Source: Deltaproteobacteria bacterium (lineage in GTDB: Bacteria; Desulfobacterota; Desulfobacteria; Desulfobacterales; JAUVKB01). Taken from it: a stretch of DNA of 5,139 nt. Position 1 is the stretch's first letter. Each line of letters opens with the position of its first letter. The stretch lies in NCBI GenBank assembly GCA_030596405.1, contig JAUVKB010000156.1, forward strand, positions 1 through 5,139, read 5' to 3'. The notes under the pieces were generated by a model that was not told the origin of the DNA, did no database searches, and saw only the letters and a program-made list of their open reading frames with translations. A program made the position numbers and the translations under genes. Of this stretch, positions 1 to 5,139 are shown one piece after another.

Positions 1-637
1 TAACAGTTCTAGGTATCTGGTTGCGCCAGTCGGTTGGAGGACAGATCTCAATAATGTTATCGAGACGTCCCTGTCTGGACAGCCTTTCGTGAATCATATA
101 CCACGCGCATGGCTGATTTTTGTTAATCTCGCAACTGCCCTGATTGGTCCCTCCGCAAGGGCCATTGAAAAGGCTCTTGGCACACATGGTTACAGGACAG
201 ATGCCGGCCGTCATTCCCAAAACACAACTGCCACAGCCACGACACCTTTCCTCGTACCATCCCACATCCTTGTTCACACCGATAAAAGCTGTGTCTACAG
301 CGGGGAAAACCGGTTTTTCCGGAAATCTCTCAGCCAAAAATTGAATTCCCGCGCCACAGGCCATCGACAGTATGGCGTCATATTCTTCTACCATATCGTC
401 AAGCTCAGCCAGAAATTCCATATCGCACTGGCGTTCTATGGTAGCAGCCCCAAGCTCAATGGCATTTCCTTCAAGTTTACGCGCCATCTTAATTTCAGAA
501 TTTAAAACCCCCACCTCCTTTTCACCGCCTGCAAGACAGACTGCAACGCAGGTTCCGCAACCTACGGTAAGGACTTTTTTATAGTCCTTTAACATGGTTT
601 TAATTTCATCAAATGGCTTTCTTTCTGCAACAATCAT
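1..637 (-). CDS. metV: Methylenetetrahydrofolate reductase C-terminal-domain protein (MetV-like), 3' end cut by window
   Basis: The frame is open from the ATG at 637 to the left edge, giving 212 codons with no stop. The protein is a cysteine-rich member of the family annotated as methylenetetrahydrofolate reductase C-terminal (MetV). Near the N-terminus it has a VGCGTCVAVCLAGGEKEV segment with Cys27, Cys30 and Cys34. A middle CGAG loop lies near Cys94. A CRGCGSC cluster (Cys132, 135, 138) is followed by Cys147 and Cys152, and the family signature NGPCGGTNQGSCEI by PCAWYMI (Cys161, 169, 177). In acetogens and many sulfate reducers MetV is the iron-sulfur partner of MetF, passing electrons to or from methylene-/methyl-tetrahydrofolate in the Wood-Ljungdahl pathway, in the cytoplasm. 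Family members are little longer than 212 residues, so only a short tail should be missing. The start is supported by AGGAGG four bases upstream. metF and hdrA/mvhD-type genes would be expected further left, but this cannot be seen here. Confidence 0.88.
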   Translation of the reverse strand, partial: MIVAERKPFDEIKTMLKDYKKVLTVGCGTCVAVCLAGGEKEVGVLNSEIKMARKLEGNAIELGAATIERQCDMEFLAELDDMVEEYDAILSMACGAGIQFLAERFPEKPVFPAVDTAFIGVNKDVGWYEERCRGCGSCVLGMTAGICPVTMCAKSLFNGPCGGTNQGSCEINKNQPCAWYMIHERLSRQGRLDNIIEICPPTDWRNQIPRTV

Positions 638-641
638 AGAC

Positions 642-647
642 CCTCCT
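642..647 (-). promoter_or_regulatory. Shine-Dalgarno site of metV
   Basis: The minus strand reads AGGAGGGTCT directly before the ATG at 637. This perfect AGGAGG core, with a short four-base spacer, fixes the metV start. It is the strongest ribosome binding site in the window. Confidence 0.8.
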
Positions 648-673
648 ATTGTTTTGCTCTAACCTTGCTTCTT

Positions 674-717
674 TTTATCAAAGCCACACCAAATCTTTAT
701 CAAGGTCACACCCAAAA
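674..717 (-). repeat. Two tandem imperfect 22-bp repeats in the metV leader
   Basis: On the plus strand two adjacent 22-nt units (674-695 and 696-717) both begin TTTATCAA and continue as AGCCACACC or GGTCACACC, then run into A-rich sequence. They lie about 37 to 80 nt upstream of the metV start codon. Tandem units of one helical turn or two are typical of regulator binding sites, but no known operator is recognised, so a regulatory role is inferred only. Confidence 0.5.
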
Positions 718-747
718 AATTTAAAACAAAGAAAATTTAAAACAAAA
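716..747. repeat. Tandem 16-bp A/T-rich repeat
   Basis: The 15-mer AAAATTTAAAACAAA occurs twice (716-730 and 732-746), offset by 16 bp and identical in all 15 positions. It adjoins the 22-bp repeat pair upstream of metV. It could be a slippage product of low-complexity DNA, or a curved or regulatory A-tract region. Confidence 0.6.
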
Positions 748-821
748 TTTAATATCAATAATATCAGGCCGTTTAACCAAACTAACGACTATGGATAAAA
801 GCCTGTCTATTTTAAAATGTT

Positions 822-853
822 ATTATATGACATAATATTCAAACATATGTCAA
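822..853 (-). promoter_or_regulatory. Candidate metV promoter overlapping an inverted repeat
   Basis: On the minus strand a consensus -35 TTGACA (853-848) is followed 20 bp later by a consensus -10 TATAAT (827-822). The 20-bp spacer is longer than the usual 16-18, which weakens the call. The inverted repeat TGACATA-N11-TATGTCA (852-846 and 834-828) fills the spacer and overlaps the -35 box. A bound regulator there would block or reposition RNA polymerase. If used, this promoter would give a metV leader of roughly 175-180 nt. Confidence 0.42.
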
Positions 854-925
854 GGATCTGAAATTAAATATTCAGGCATTTCCACGTAACACCTTATATT
901 TTAGAAGATTATTTTTATTCTGCCT

Positions 926-953
926 AAAAACCACACGATCCTGCCGGCAGGAT
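926..953 (-). terminator. Possible terminator after the HdrD-like gene (perfect 16-bp palindrome)
   Basis: ATCCTGCCGGCAGGAT at 938-953 is a perfect palindrome, 17 nt beyond the HdrD-like stop codon. On the minus strand it is followed after seven bases by TTTTT (930-926). A GC-rich stem then a short T-run fits a weak Rho-independent terminator. However, the hairpin must open a tight loop in its CCGG centre and the T-run is not adjacent, so a protein-binding site or repetitive palindrome is also possible. Confidence 0.4.
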
Positions 954-970
954 AAGGCTTTTGCAAAAAA

Positions 971-2077
971 TTACTGTAAAGCGTCTAAAACTATTTTGGT
1001 AAAATAGGATATGTTTTTGCCCAATTTTTTCTTTCTCGATGTGTACCCAAGATTGAAAACACAGAAAGGGCAAGCGCTGGCAATCGATTCCGTTTTTATT
1101 GTATTAAGCAGTTTTGTCGCTATATTCAAAGAAAGATCGGGATAAACCGATCTTATACCGCCTCCTGCTCCACAACAAACAGCATCTTTCCCGTTTTTCT
1201 CCATTTCCACTATTTCAGCTCCGCATAATCGGAGAATTTGCCTCGGTTCTTCGATTCCACCCTGTCCATCCCGGCCTCTGGCCAGACGACAGGAATCCTG
1301 GTATGTTATTTTTCCTTGAACCTTTTTCAAGGCGCCTGAATTCTGTTTCAACAAGTCATATATAATTTCTGTAACATGGCAAACAGAAAAACCTGTCCCG
1401 CCAAGCAAATCAGGATAGAAATACTTGAAGCATTTCAAGCAGCCATTACATGGAACAATGATTCTGCGTATACCCAGAGATGCAAATCTTTCCACATTTT
1501 TCTGAAAAAAATCACCTGCAAGGTCGATTCTTCCGGACTCATAAAGATAGGTTCCGCAGCATCCCTCATCTTCCAGGATCATAAAATTAAGACCCAGTTT
1601 TTTTAGGACCAGATATGTAGCGCTTGCGGCATCCTTTACCAAATATGACGGGAGACATCCTAAATACAAAAGCGTATCGGACGTATGTTTCGGGAATTCT
1701 TCAGGCAGCCATTCCAACCTTTTCAAAGGATCGCCATTTACCGAATTTCCACTTGCAAGGATGCCGTTTATTACCTTATTATGTTTTTCTGAAGGTGCCA
1801 ATCCCCTCCTGACAAGTTCACATCTTGTTTTATGAACAATTTTAGTAATATTGATCTTTTCGGGGCAAATATTTTCACAGCACATGCATTTTGGGCAGTT
1901 GTAAATGCTTTCCAGCATCTCTTCGGTTACGATCTCTTCCTCAAACACTTTTACAGCCGTTTTAAGCCTTTGCACCGGAGAAAACAGATCTTTTCCCGTA
2001 AGTTTGTATGTTGGGCAAACATCCACACAGGCCTGGCATTCAGTGCATAATCCTGTTTGCTCTATGATCCAATCCAT
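971..2077 (-). CDS. HdrD/GlpC-like (Fe-S)-binding oxidoreductase subunit, two 4Fe-4S ferredoxin sites plus two CCG domains
   Basis: This 368-residue soluble protein has the domain order of heterodisulfide reductase subunit D and of GlpC/GlcF-type electron-transfer subunits. The N-terminus carries two complete CxxCxxCxxxC ferredoxin sites (Cys11/14/17/21 and Cys61/64/67/71). The first CCG domain has Cys141, Cys173-Cys174 and Cys210xxCys213, matching the CX31-39CCX35-36CXXC pattern. The second has Cys263, Cys301-Cys302 in VCCGAGGG, and Cys336xxCys339, with a slightly short 33-residue last interval. In HdrB/HdrD such domains bind non-cubane [4Fe-4S] clusters that reduce disulfides. No membrane segment or flavin domain is visible, so it needs partner subunits that are not encoded nearby. 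It starts 14 nt after glnS ends, with AGGAT upstream, so it is probably co-transcribed with glnS. The exact substrate is unknown; a role in lactate, glycolate, glycerol-3-phosphate or heterodisulfide metabolism cannot be separated by sequence alone. Confidence 0.85.
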   Translation of the reverse strand: MDWIIEQTGLCTECQACVDVCPTYKLTGKDLFSPVQRLKTAVKVFEEEIVTEEMLESIYNCPKCMCCENICPEKINITKIVHKTRCELVRRGLAPSEKHNKVINGILASGNSVNGDPLKRLEWLPEEFPKHTSDTLLYLGCLPSYLVKDAASATYLVLKKLGLNFMILEDEGCCGTYLYESGRIDLAGDFFQKNVERFASLGIRRIIVPCNGCLKCFKYFYPDLLGGTGFSVCHVTEIIYDLLKQNSGALKKVQGKITYQDSCRLARGRDGQGGIEEPRQILRLCGAEIVEMEKNGKDAVCCGAGGGIRSVYPDLSLNIATKLLNTIKTESIASACPFCVFNLGYTSRKKKLGKNISYFTKIVLDALQ

Positions 2078-2091
2078 TATTTTATCCTAAA

Positions 2092-3810
2092 TTATAATTT
2101 TGCTTTCTTTGCTTTCTTTGCAATTTTGGCCCATGAATCACGTAATGTTACTGTCCTGTTGAATACTAATTTTTCATCTGAAGAATCAACGGAATCGACA
2201 CAGAAATACCCTGTCCTTTCAAACTGGCACATACTTCCCGGCGCAGCCCCCGCCAGACTCGGCTCAACACGGCATGTGGAAAGCACCTCCAATGAGTTTG
2301 GATTCAAATGCTCTGTAAAATCAAGACCGTCTTTCCCGTCAACAGGGTTTACTTTTTTAAAAAGACGATCGTACAGACGCACTTTTGCCTTTAACGAATG
2401 ATCTGCTGAAACCCAGTGTAACGTTCCCTTGACCCTGCGCCCGTCAGGAGACGAGCCACCCCGTGTCTGTGGATCATAAGTACAGCGCACCTCTATCACT
2501 TTGCCGGTTTGCTCATCCTTAACCACATATTCACATTTTATATAATACGCGTATCGAAGCCTTACTTCACGCCCTGGTGACAGCCGAAAAAATTTTTTCG
2601 GCGGATCTTCAAGAAAATCATCCTGTTCAATATAAAGTACACGGGAAAAAGGAATCTTGCGTGATCCCATAGAAGGATCCTCAGGGTGATACGGCCCGTC
2701 CAGCTCTTCGGTTTTATCTTCCGGAAAGTTGTCGATAACCACGCGGAGTGGACGCAATACCCCCATAACGCGCGGAGCCCGCCTGTTCAAATCCTCACGG
2801 ACACAGTGCTCAAGCAATGCAACATCCACGATGCTGTCCCTCTTGGCCACCCCGATGCGTTCACAAAAATTTCGGATGGACTCAGGCGTGTAGCCGCGCC
2901 TGTTCAAACCGGTCAGGGTGGGCATCCGCGGATCGTCCCAACCGTCTACAACTCCAAGTTCCACCAGTTTTATAAGTTTCCGTTTGCTTAACACTGTGTA
3001 ACTGATGTTGAGACGGGCAAACTCGATCTGCTGTGGATGACAGTCGACTTCCAGCTCGTCAAGCACCCAGTCGTATAAAGGCCGGTGATCTTCAAATTCC
3101 AGCGTGCAGATGGAATGCGTAACCCCTTCTATGGAATCCGAAAGGCAATGGGTAAAATCGTACATGGGATAAATACACCACCTGTCGCCCGTCCTGTGGT
3201 GCGCAACACTTTTAATACGGTAAAGGGTGGGATCTCGCATGTTTATATTCGGAGACGCCATATCGATCTTTGCTCGAAGCACATGCAAGCCGTCCTTAAA
3301 TTCTCCTGCGCGCATACGTTCAAACAGTTCGAGGTTCTCTTCGACATTTCTGTTGCGATACGGGCTGTCTTTGCCGGGCTTTTGTAAAGTGCCGCGGTAC
3401 TCTCTTGTTTCCTGAGCACTCAGGCTGCACACATAGGCTTTGCCCTTTTTGATTAATTGTACGGCATACTGATATAAAAGATCAAAGTAGTCGGATGCAT
3501 AGGTCAGCCGTTCTCCCCAGTCAAATCCCAGCCATCGAACGTCTGATTTGATAGATTCCATATATTCGACGTCCTCTTTGCTTGGATTCGTATCATCAAA
3601 CCGCAGGTAGCAAATCCCGCCTTTGTTTTCGGCGGCAATTCCAAAGTTAAGGCATATCGACTTTGCATGTCCGATATGGAGATAGCCATTCGGTTCCGGT
3701 GGAAATCGGGTTACAACTCGGCCGTTGTTCTTGTTTGCTTTCAAGTCATCGGCAATAATAGTGCGGATAAAGTCGGACGGAGGCGAAGAAGAAACTTTGT
3801 CGATATTCAT
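2092..3810 (-). CDS. glnS: Glutaminyl-tRNA synthetase (GlnRS)
   Basis: This 572-residue class I synthetase charges tRNA-Gln with glutamine using ATP in the cytoplasm, instead of the GatCAB transamidation route. The HIGH-type motif is in PPEPNGYLHIGHAKSICLNF (His45, His48). The KMSKS-type motif is VLSKRKL at 273-279, one residue different from E. coli VMSKRKL. Long blocks match E. coli GlnRS from memory, such as RAKIDMASP, WCIYPMYDFTHC, GWDDPRMPT and RRGYTPESIRNFCERIGV, which exclude GluRS. The catalytic domain spans about residues 30-340 and the two-barrel anticodon-binding region about 345-550, ending VFNRTVTLRDSWAK. Length is close to the E. coli enzyme (about 554) plus a short Lys/Ala-rich tail. 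A GAGAAGG site lies very close to the ATG at 3810. The gene sits 28 nt after the MBL gene and 14 nt before the HdrD-like gene. Confidence 0.97.
   Translation of the reverse strand: MNIDKVSSSPPSDFIRTIIADDLKANKNNGRVVTRFPPEPNGYLHIGHAKSICLNFGIAAENKGGICYLRFDDTNPSKEDVEYMESIKSDVRWLGFDWGERLTYASDYFDLLYQYAVQLIKKGKAYVCSLSAQETREYRGTLQKPGKDSPYRNRNVEENLELFERMRAGEFKDGLHVLRAKIDMASPNINMRDPTLYRIKSVAHHRTGDRWCIYPMYDFTHCLSDSIEGVTHSICTLEFEDHRPLYDWVLDELEVDCHPQQIEFARLNISYTVLSKRKLIKLVELGVVDGWDDPRMPTLTGLNRRGYTPESIRNFCERIGVAKRDSIVDVALLEHCVREDLNRRAPRVMGVLRPLRVVIDNFPEDKTEELDGPYHPEDPSMGSRKIPFSRVLYIEQDDFLEDPPKKFFRLSPGREVRLRYAYYIKCEYVVKDEQTGKVIEVRCTYDPQTRGGSSPDGRRVKGTLHWVSADHSLKAKVRLYDRLFKKVNPVDGKDGLDFTEHLNPNSLEVLSTCRVEPSLAGAAPGSMCQFERTGYFCVDSVDSSDEKLVFNRTVTLRDSWAKIAKKAKKAKL
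2104..2121 (-). repeat. Tandem 9-bp repeat encoding the AKKAKK tail of GlnRS
   Basis: On the minus strand GCAAAGAAA is repeated exactly twice in frame (2121-2113 and 2112-2104) and continues into GCAAAATTATAA. It gives the Ala-Lys-Lys repeats of the basic C-terminal tail IAKKAKKAKL. This looks like a small slippage duplication that preserves frame; E. coli GlnRS has no such tail. Confidence 0.6.
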
Positions 3811-3838
3811 TAACCTTCTCTTTCTATTCTTTTGTTGT

Positions 3839-4693
3839 TTATGTTAAACTTGTTTTAGCGGCGCCGAAATCTATCTTCACGAGGTCTTCCGCCAAAACAA
3901 ACGGGCCAGCATAGGTCTTGCGCAACTGTTTTTCAATATCTTCTTTATCACATTCAGGATAAAAATGGGTCAGCACCAGCTTTTTAACATTTGCCCGTGC
4001 TGCAATCTCGCCTGCAATAGACGGCGTCAGATGCCCATTGACCTTTAAATTATCAGGAAAAGCCGATTCGCAAATAAAAAGATCCGCATCTTTTGCAAGG
4101 TCAATAAGATTGCTGCTAAAATCGGTATCACCCGAATAAACGACCGATATCCCACTAGAATCCGTGACCCTGTATGCTATGCTCTCTTTATTGTGCTCAA
4201 CGGGAAGTGTCTCTACCGTAAATTCATCAAACCTCCTGATATCATAAAATTTATTATCAAATTCTACTATATCTGATAAATTAGGCTCAAGTTCCATCCA
4301 GTGGCCATAGACCGCCTTGAGCCCGTTAAAAAAATCTAAAAATCCTTTTCCTCCTGCAATCACAAGAGGAGTTTGCCTCTTAAGCCCGTCAGGGTATTTG
4401 TTGGCAAATAAAAAAGAGACCAGTTCGCCGGTGTGGTCAGGATGAAAATGGCTGAAAAAAATATATGAAACATCAAAAATACTTCTGCCGGATTCGACAA
4501 GCCTTCTCATGGTGCCGGGCCCTAAATCAAATATGAGCACTTTGCTTTTTATTTCCATTAATACAGAGCAGGAACTCCGTCTTAATGAAGGAACGCATGT
4601 GCCTGAACCTAGGATGGTCACCGATGTTTCAATATTTTTTTGGTCCATTACGTTTAAAACTGTTTCAAAGTATTCAAGACGACTCTTTTTCAT
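3839..4693 (-). CDS. MBL-fold metal-dependent hydrolase, RNase Z-like without exosite arm
   Basis: This is a 284-residue metallo-beta-lactamase-fold protein with a complete two-metal site. It has HFHPDH (His82, His84, Asp86, His87), His167 in VEHN, Asp189 in YSGDTDF, and His243 in LTHFYP. His221 in GHLTPSIAGE matches the HEAT-box catalytic histidine of RNase Z. The opening ILGSGTCVPS and FDLGPGTMRRL segments are also RNase Z-like. Only about 20 residues separate His167 from SGDT, where true RNase Z carries a roughly 50-residue tRNA-binding exosite. tRNA 3'-end processing is therefore not supported, and a small-molecule or other phosphodiester/ester substrate is possible. No signal peptide is seen, so it should be cytoplasmic. 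Neither the ATG at 4693 nor the in-frame ATG at 4648 (residue 16) has a clear ribosome binding site, and the fold begins near residue 21, so the start is uncertain. It is probably the first gene of the glnS transcription unit. Confidence 0.85.
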   Translation of the reverse strand: MKKSRLEYFETVLNVMDQKNIETSVTILGSGTCVPSLRRSSCSVLMEIKSKVLIFDLGPGTMRRLVESGRSIFDVSYIFFSHFHPDHTGELVSFLFANKYPDGLKRQTPLVIAGGKGFLDFFNGLKAVYGHWMELEPNLSDIVEFDNKFYDIRRFDEFTVETLPVEHNKESIAYRVTDSSGISVVYSGDTDFSSNLIDLAKDADLFICESAFPDNLKVNGHLTPSIAGEIAARANVKKLVLTHFYPECDKEDIEKQLRKTYAGPFVLAEDLVKIDFGAAKTSLT

Positions 4694-4719
4694 ACTTTGA
4701 TTTTTTTAAAGAAATTAAC

Positions 4720-4753
4720 TGTTACCAGGCCTGTTTTGGATAAAAAAGTAACA
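4720..4753. promoter_or_regulatory. Possible operator dyad upstream of the MBL gene
   Basis: The 6-bp arms TGTTAC (4720-4725) and GTAACA (4748-4753) form a perfect inverted repeat with a 22-nt centre that itself contains the palindrome CAGGCCTG. It lies 27-60 nt upstream of the MBL start codon, where an operator or promoter would sit. The arms are short enough to arise by chance. Confidence 0.2.
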
Positions 4754-4821
4754 ACGATCGGAAGCTCAAAAGCGAGTCTAAATGAGATTAATAATTTTGC
4801 GGCAAAACTTAAATATCCACG

Positions 4822-4853
4822 CATTGAGATAAGCGGCCTGATTTATCTCAGTG
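4822..4853. repeat. Strong stem-loop with 11-bp stem
   Basis: TGAGATAA (4825-4832) and TTATCTCA (4843-4850) are perfect inverted arms around a 10-nt loop. The stem extends outward by T-G wobble, A-T and C-G pairs to 4822/4853. Neither side is followed by a T-run, so it is not a classical terminator. It could be part of a small mobile or REP-like element, or a structured RNA. Confidence 0.5.
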
Positions 4854-4879
4854 GCAAAGTTTAACAAATGGCAGGAATG

Positions 4880-4901
4880 GGGTCAAGCCTGCGTTTGGCA
4901 C
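4880..4901. repeat. 22-nt imperfect palindrome, copy 1
   Basis: The unit starts GGGTCAA and ends TTTGGCAC, with a short complementary stem (GTCAA with TTGGC, one T-G pair). It shares GGGTCAA, TTTGGC and overall length with the copy that starts 80 bp to the right, and the middle bases differ. The form recalls small palindromes associated with REP-type (Y1) transposases, which is an inference from form only. Confidence 0.45.
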
Positions 4902-4959
4902 TTGTTGTTAATCAGGGCATAGAAATTTAAGAATAAAGAGAAAAAAATAGATTGCTCAT

Positions 4960-4981
4960 GGGTCAAATGTAGATTTGGCCC
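4960..4981. repeat. 22-nt imperfect palindrome, copy 2, abutting the CRISPR array
   Basis: GGGTCAAAT (4960-4968) pairs with ATTTGGCCC (4973-4981) over nine positions, with one T-G wobble and a GTAG loop. It ends on the base before the first CRISPR repeat. On the minus strand, the direction in which the array should be transcribed, it is followed after 12 nt by seven T residues (4947-4941), so it may help end the crRNA precursor transcript. Confidence 0.5.
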
Positions 4982-5139
4982 TTTATCATCCCCACGCCTG
5001 TGGGGAACATCCCTGGTATTTGCGCAGCGGTTAAACCAAAAACCGGTTCATCCCCACGCCTGTGGGGAACATATTATGCTCTATAAACTCCAGTACATCA
5101 CGAACGGTTCATCCCCACGCCTGTGGGGAACATTCGATA
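4982..5139 (-). CRISPR. Type I-E-like CRISPR array, leader-distal end, cut by the right edge
   Basis: Three 29-nt repeats lie at 4982-5010, 5044-5072 and 5105-5133, separated by unrelated spacers of 33 nt (5011-5043) and 32 nt (5073-5104). A third spacer begins at 5134 and is cut off. The core TCCCCACGCCTGTGGGGA is shared by all three and forms a 7-bp stem with a 4-nt loop. In the minus orientation the repeat reads ATGTTCCCC...GGGGATGAACCG, closely like I-E repeats of the GTGTTCCCC...GATGAACCG family. Repeat length and the 61-62 bp period also fit I-E. The leftmost repeat differs at 4982-4985, which in that orientation is its 3' end. Terminal-repeat decay marks the leader-distal side, so transcription should come from the right. 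No cas gene is in the window. Confidence 0.95.

Larger units (their letters stand above)
638..970. other. 333-nt AT-rich non-coding gap between HdrD-like gene and metV
   Basis: I see no convincing gene, tRNA or recognised riboswitch in this stretch on either strand. Reading along the minus strand from the HdrD-like stop codon, it holds a perfect 16-bp palindrome, a -35/-10-like pair overlapping a dyad, a 16-bp tandem A/T-rich repeat and a 22-bp tandem repeat, and finally the metV ribosome binding site. Its length and content suggest that metV is transcribed separately from the three genes upstream. Confidence 0.6.
4694..4981. other. 288-nt non-coding stretch between MBL gene and CRISPR array
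   Basis: No supported gene or tRNA is seen here. The stretch should hold the promoter of the MBL-glnS-HdrD-like unit, but no good -35/-10 pair stands out on the minus strand. It contains a palindrome CAGGCCTG (4726-4733) inside a wider TGTTAC (4720-4725) / GTAACA (4748-4753) inverted repeat, a strong hairpin at 4822-4853, and two related 22-nt palindromes at 4880 and 4960. Confidence 0.55.

Noticed and set aside
89..584. Plus-strand open frames of 138, 66 and 70 codons at 89-505, 144-344 and 372-584
   Set aside because: They lie antisense to metV, whose minus-strand translation shows clear family motifs. Their own translations have no recognisable domain.
638..815. A tetrahydrofolate or other known riboswitch in the long metV leader
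   Set aside because: The leader is AT-rich and repeat-containing. I see no conserved core or strong stem-loop of a known class.
3504..3689. 61-codon minus-strand frame inside glnS
   Set aside because: It is a shadow in another frame of a strongly supported gene and has no domain or ribosome binding site of note.
3839..4693. Direct call as ribonuclease Z (rnz)
   Set aside because: The tRNA-binding exosite insertion is absent, so only the MBL-fold hydrolase class is supported.
4658..4864. Plus-strand frame open for 68 codons ending at TAA 4862, with a protein-like end (FAAKLKYPRIEISGLIYLSGKV region)
   Set aside because: It has no ATG and no ribosome binding site, begins inside the antisense of the MBL gene, and matches no family I recognise. 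A decayed gene fragment cannot be excluded, but it is not supported.
4982..5139. CRISPR array read in the plus direction with the leader at 4694-4981
   Set aside because: The decayed repeat is on the left, and the minus-strand repeat matches the known type I-E orientation ending in GATGAACCG. The left flank is therefore the trailer side.

Overview
The window looks like chromosomal DNA from an anaerobic bacterium, most likely a sulfate-reducing or related member of the Desulfobacterota. This rests on gene content: a MetV-type methylenetetrahydrofolate reductase partner protein, a soluble HdrD-like iron-sulfur protein, a bacterial GlnRS close to the proteobacterial type, and a type I-E CRISPR repeat. 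The lineage is inferred; no rRNA or other taxonomic marker is present. Coding DNA has moderate GC and the intergenic DNA is AT-rich.

All four protein genes lie on the minus strand, so transcription runs from right to left. In that order they are: an MBL-fold hydrolase (4693-3839), glutaminyl-tRNA synthetase glnS (3810-2092), an HdrD-like protein with two [4Fe-4S] ferredoxin sites and two CCG domains (2077-971), and metV (637 to the left edge, cut by the window). The first three are separated by only 28 and 14 nt and are probably one transcription unit. A 333-nt non-coding gap then separates them from metV. That gap holds a perfect 16-bp palindrome that may end the upstream transcript, a -35/-10-like pair overlapping a dyad, and two different short tandem repeats in the metV leader.

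To the right of the MBL gene, a non-coding stretch (4694-4981) contains a strong hairpin and two related 22-nt imperfect palindromes. The second palindrome directly abuts a CRISPR array (4982 to the right edge) with three 29-nt type I-E-like repeats and 32-33-nt spacers. The leftmost repeat is degenerate at one end, so this is the leader-distal end of the array. The leader, and possibly the cas genes, should lie beyond the right edge.

Functionally, metV belongs to C1/folate (Wood-Ljungdahl) metabolism and the HdrD-like protein to thiol/disulfide or quinone-linked electron transfer. glnS serves translation. The MBL protein is RNase Z-like in its active site but lacks the RNase Z tRNA-binding arm, so its substrate is unknown. 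I see no complete novel system inside the window. The least explained parts are the junction of palindromes and CRISPR array, the coupling of glnS to an orphan HdrD-like gene, and the repeat-rich metV leader.
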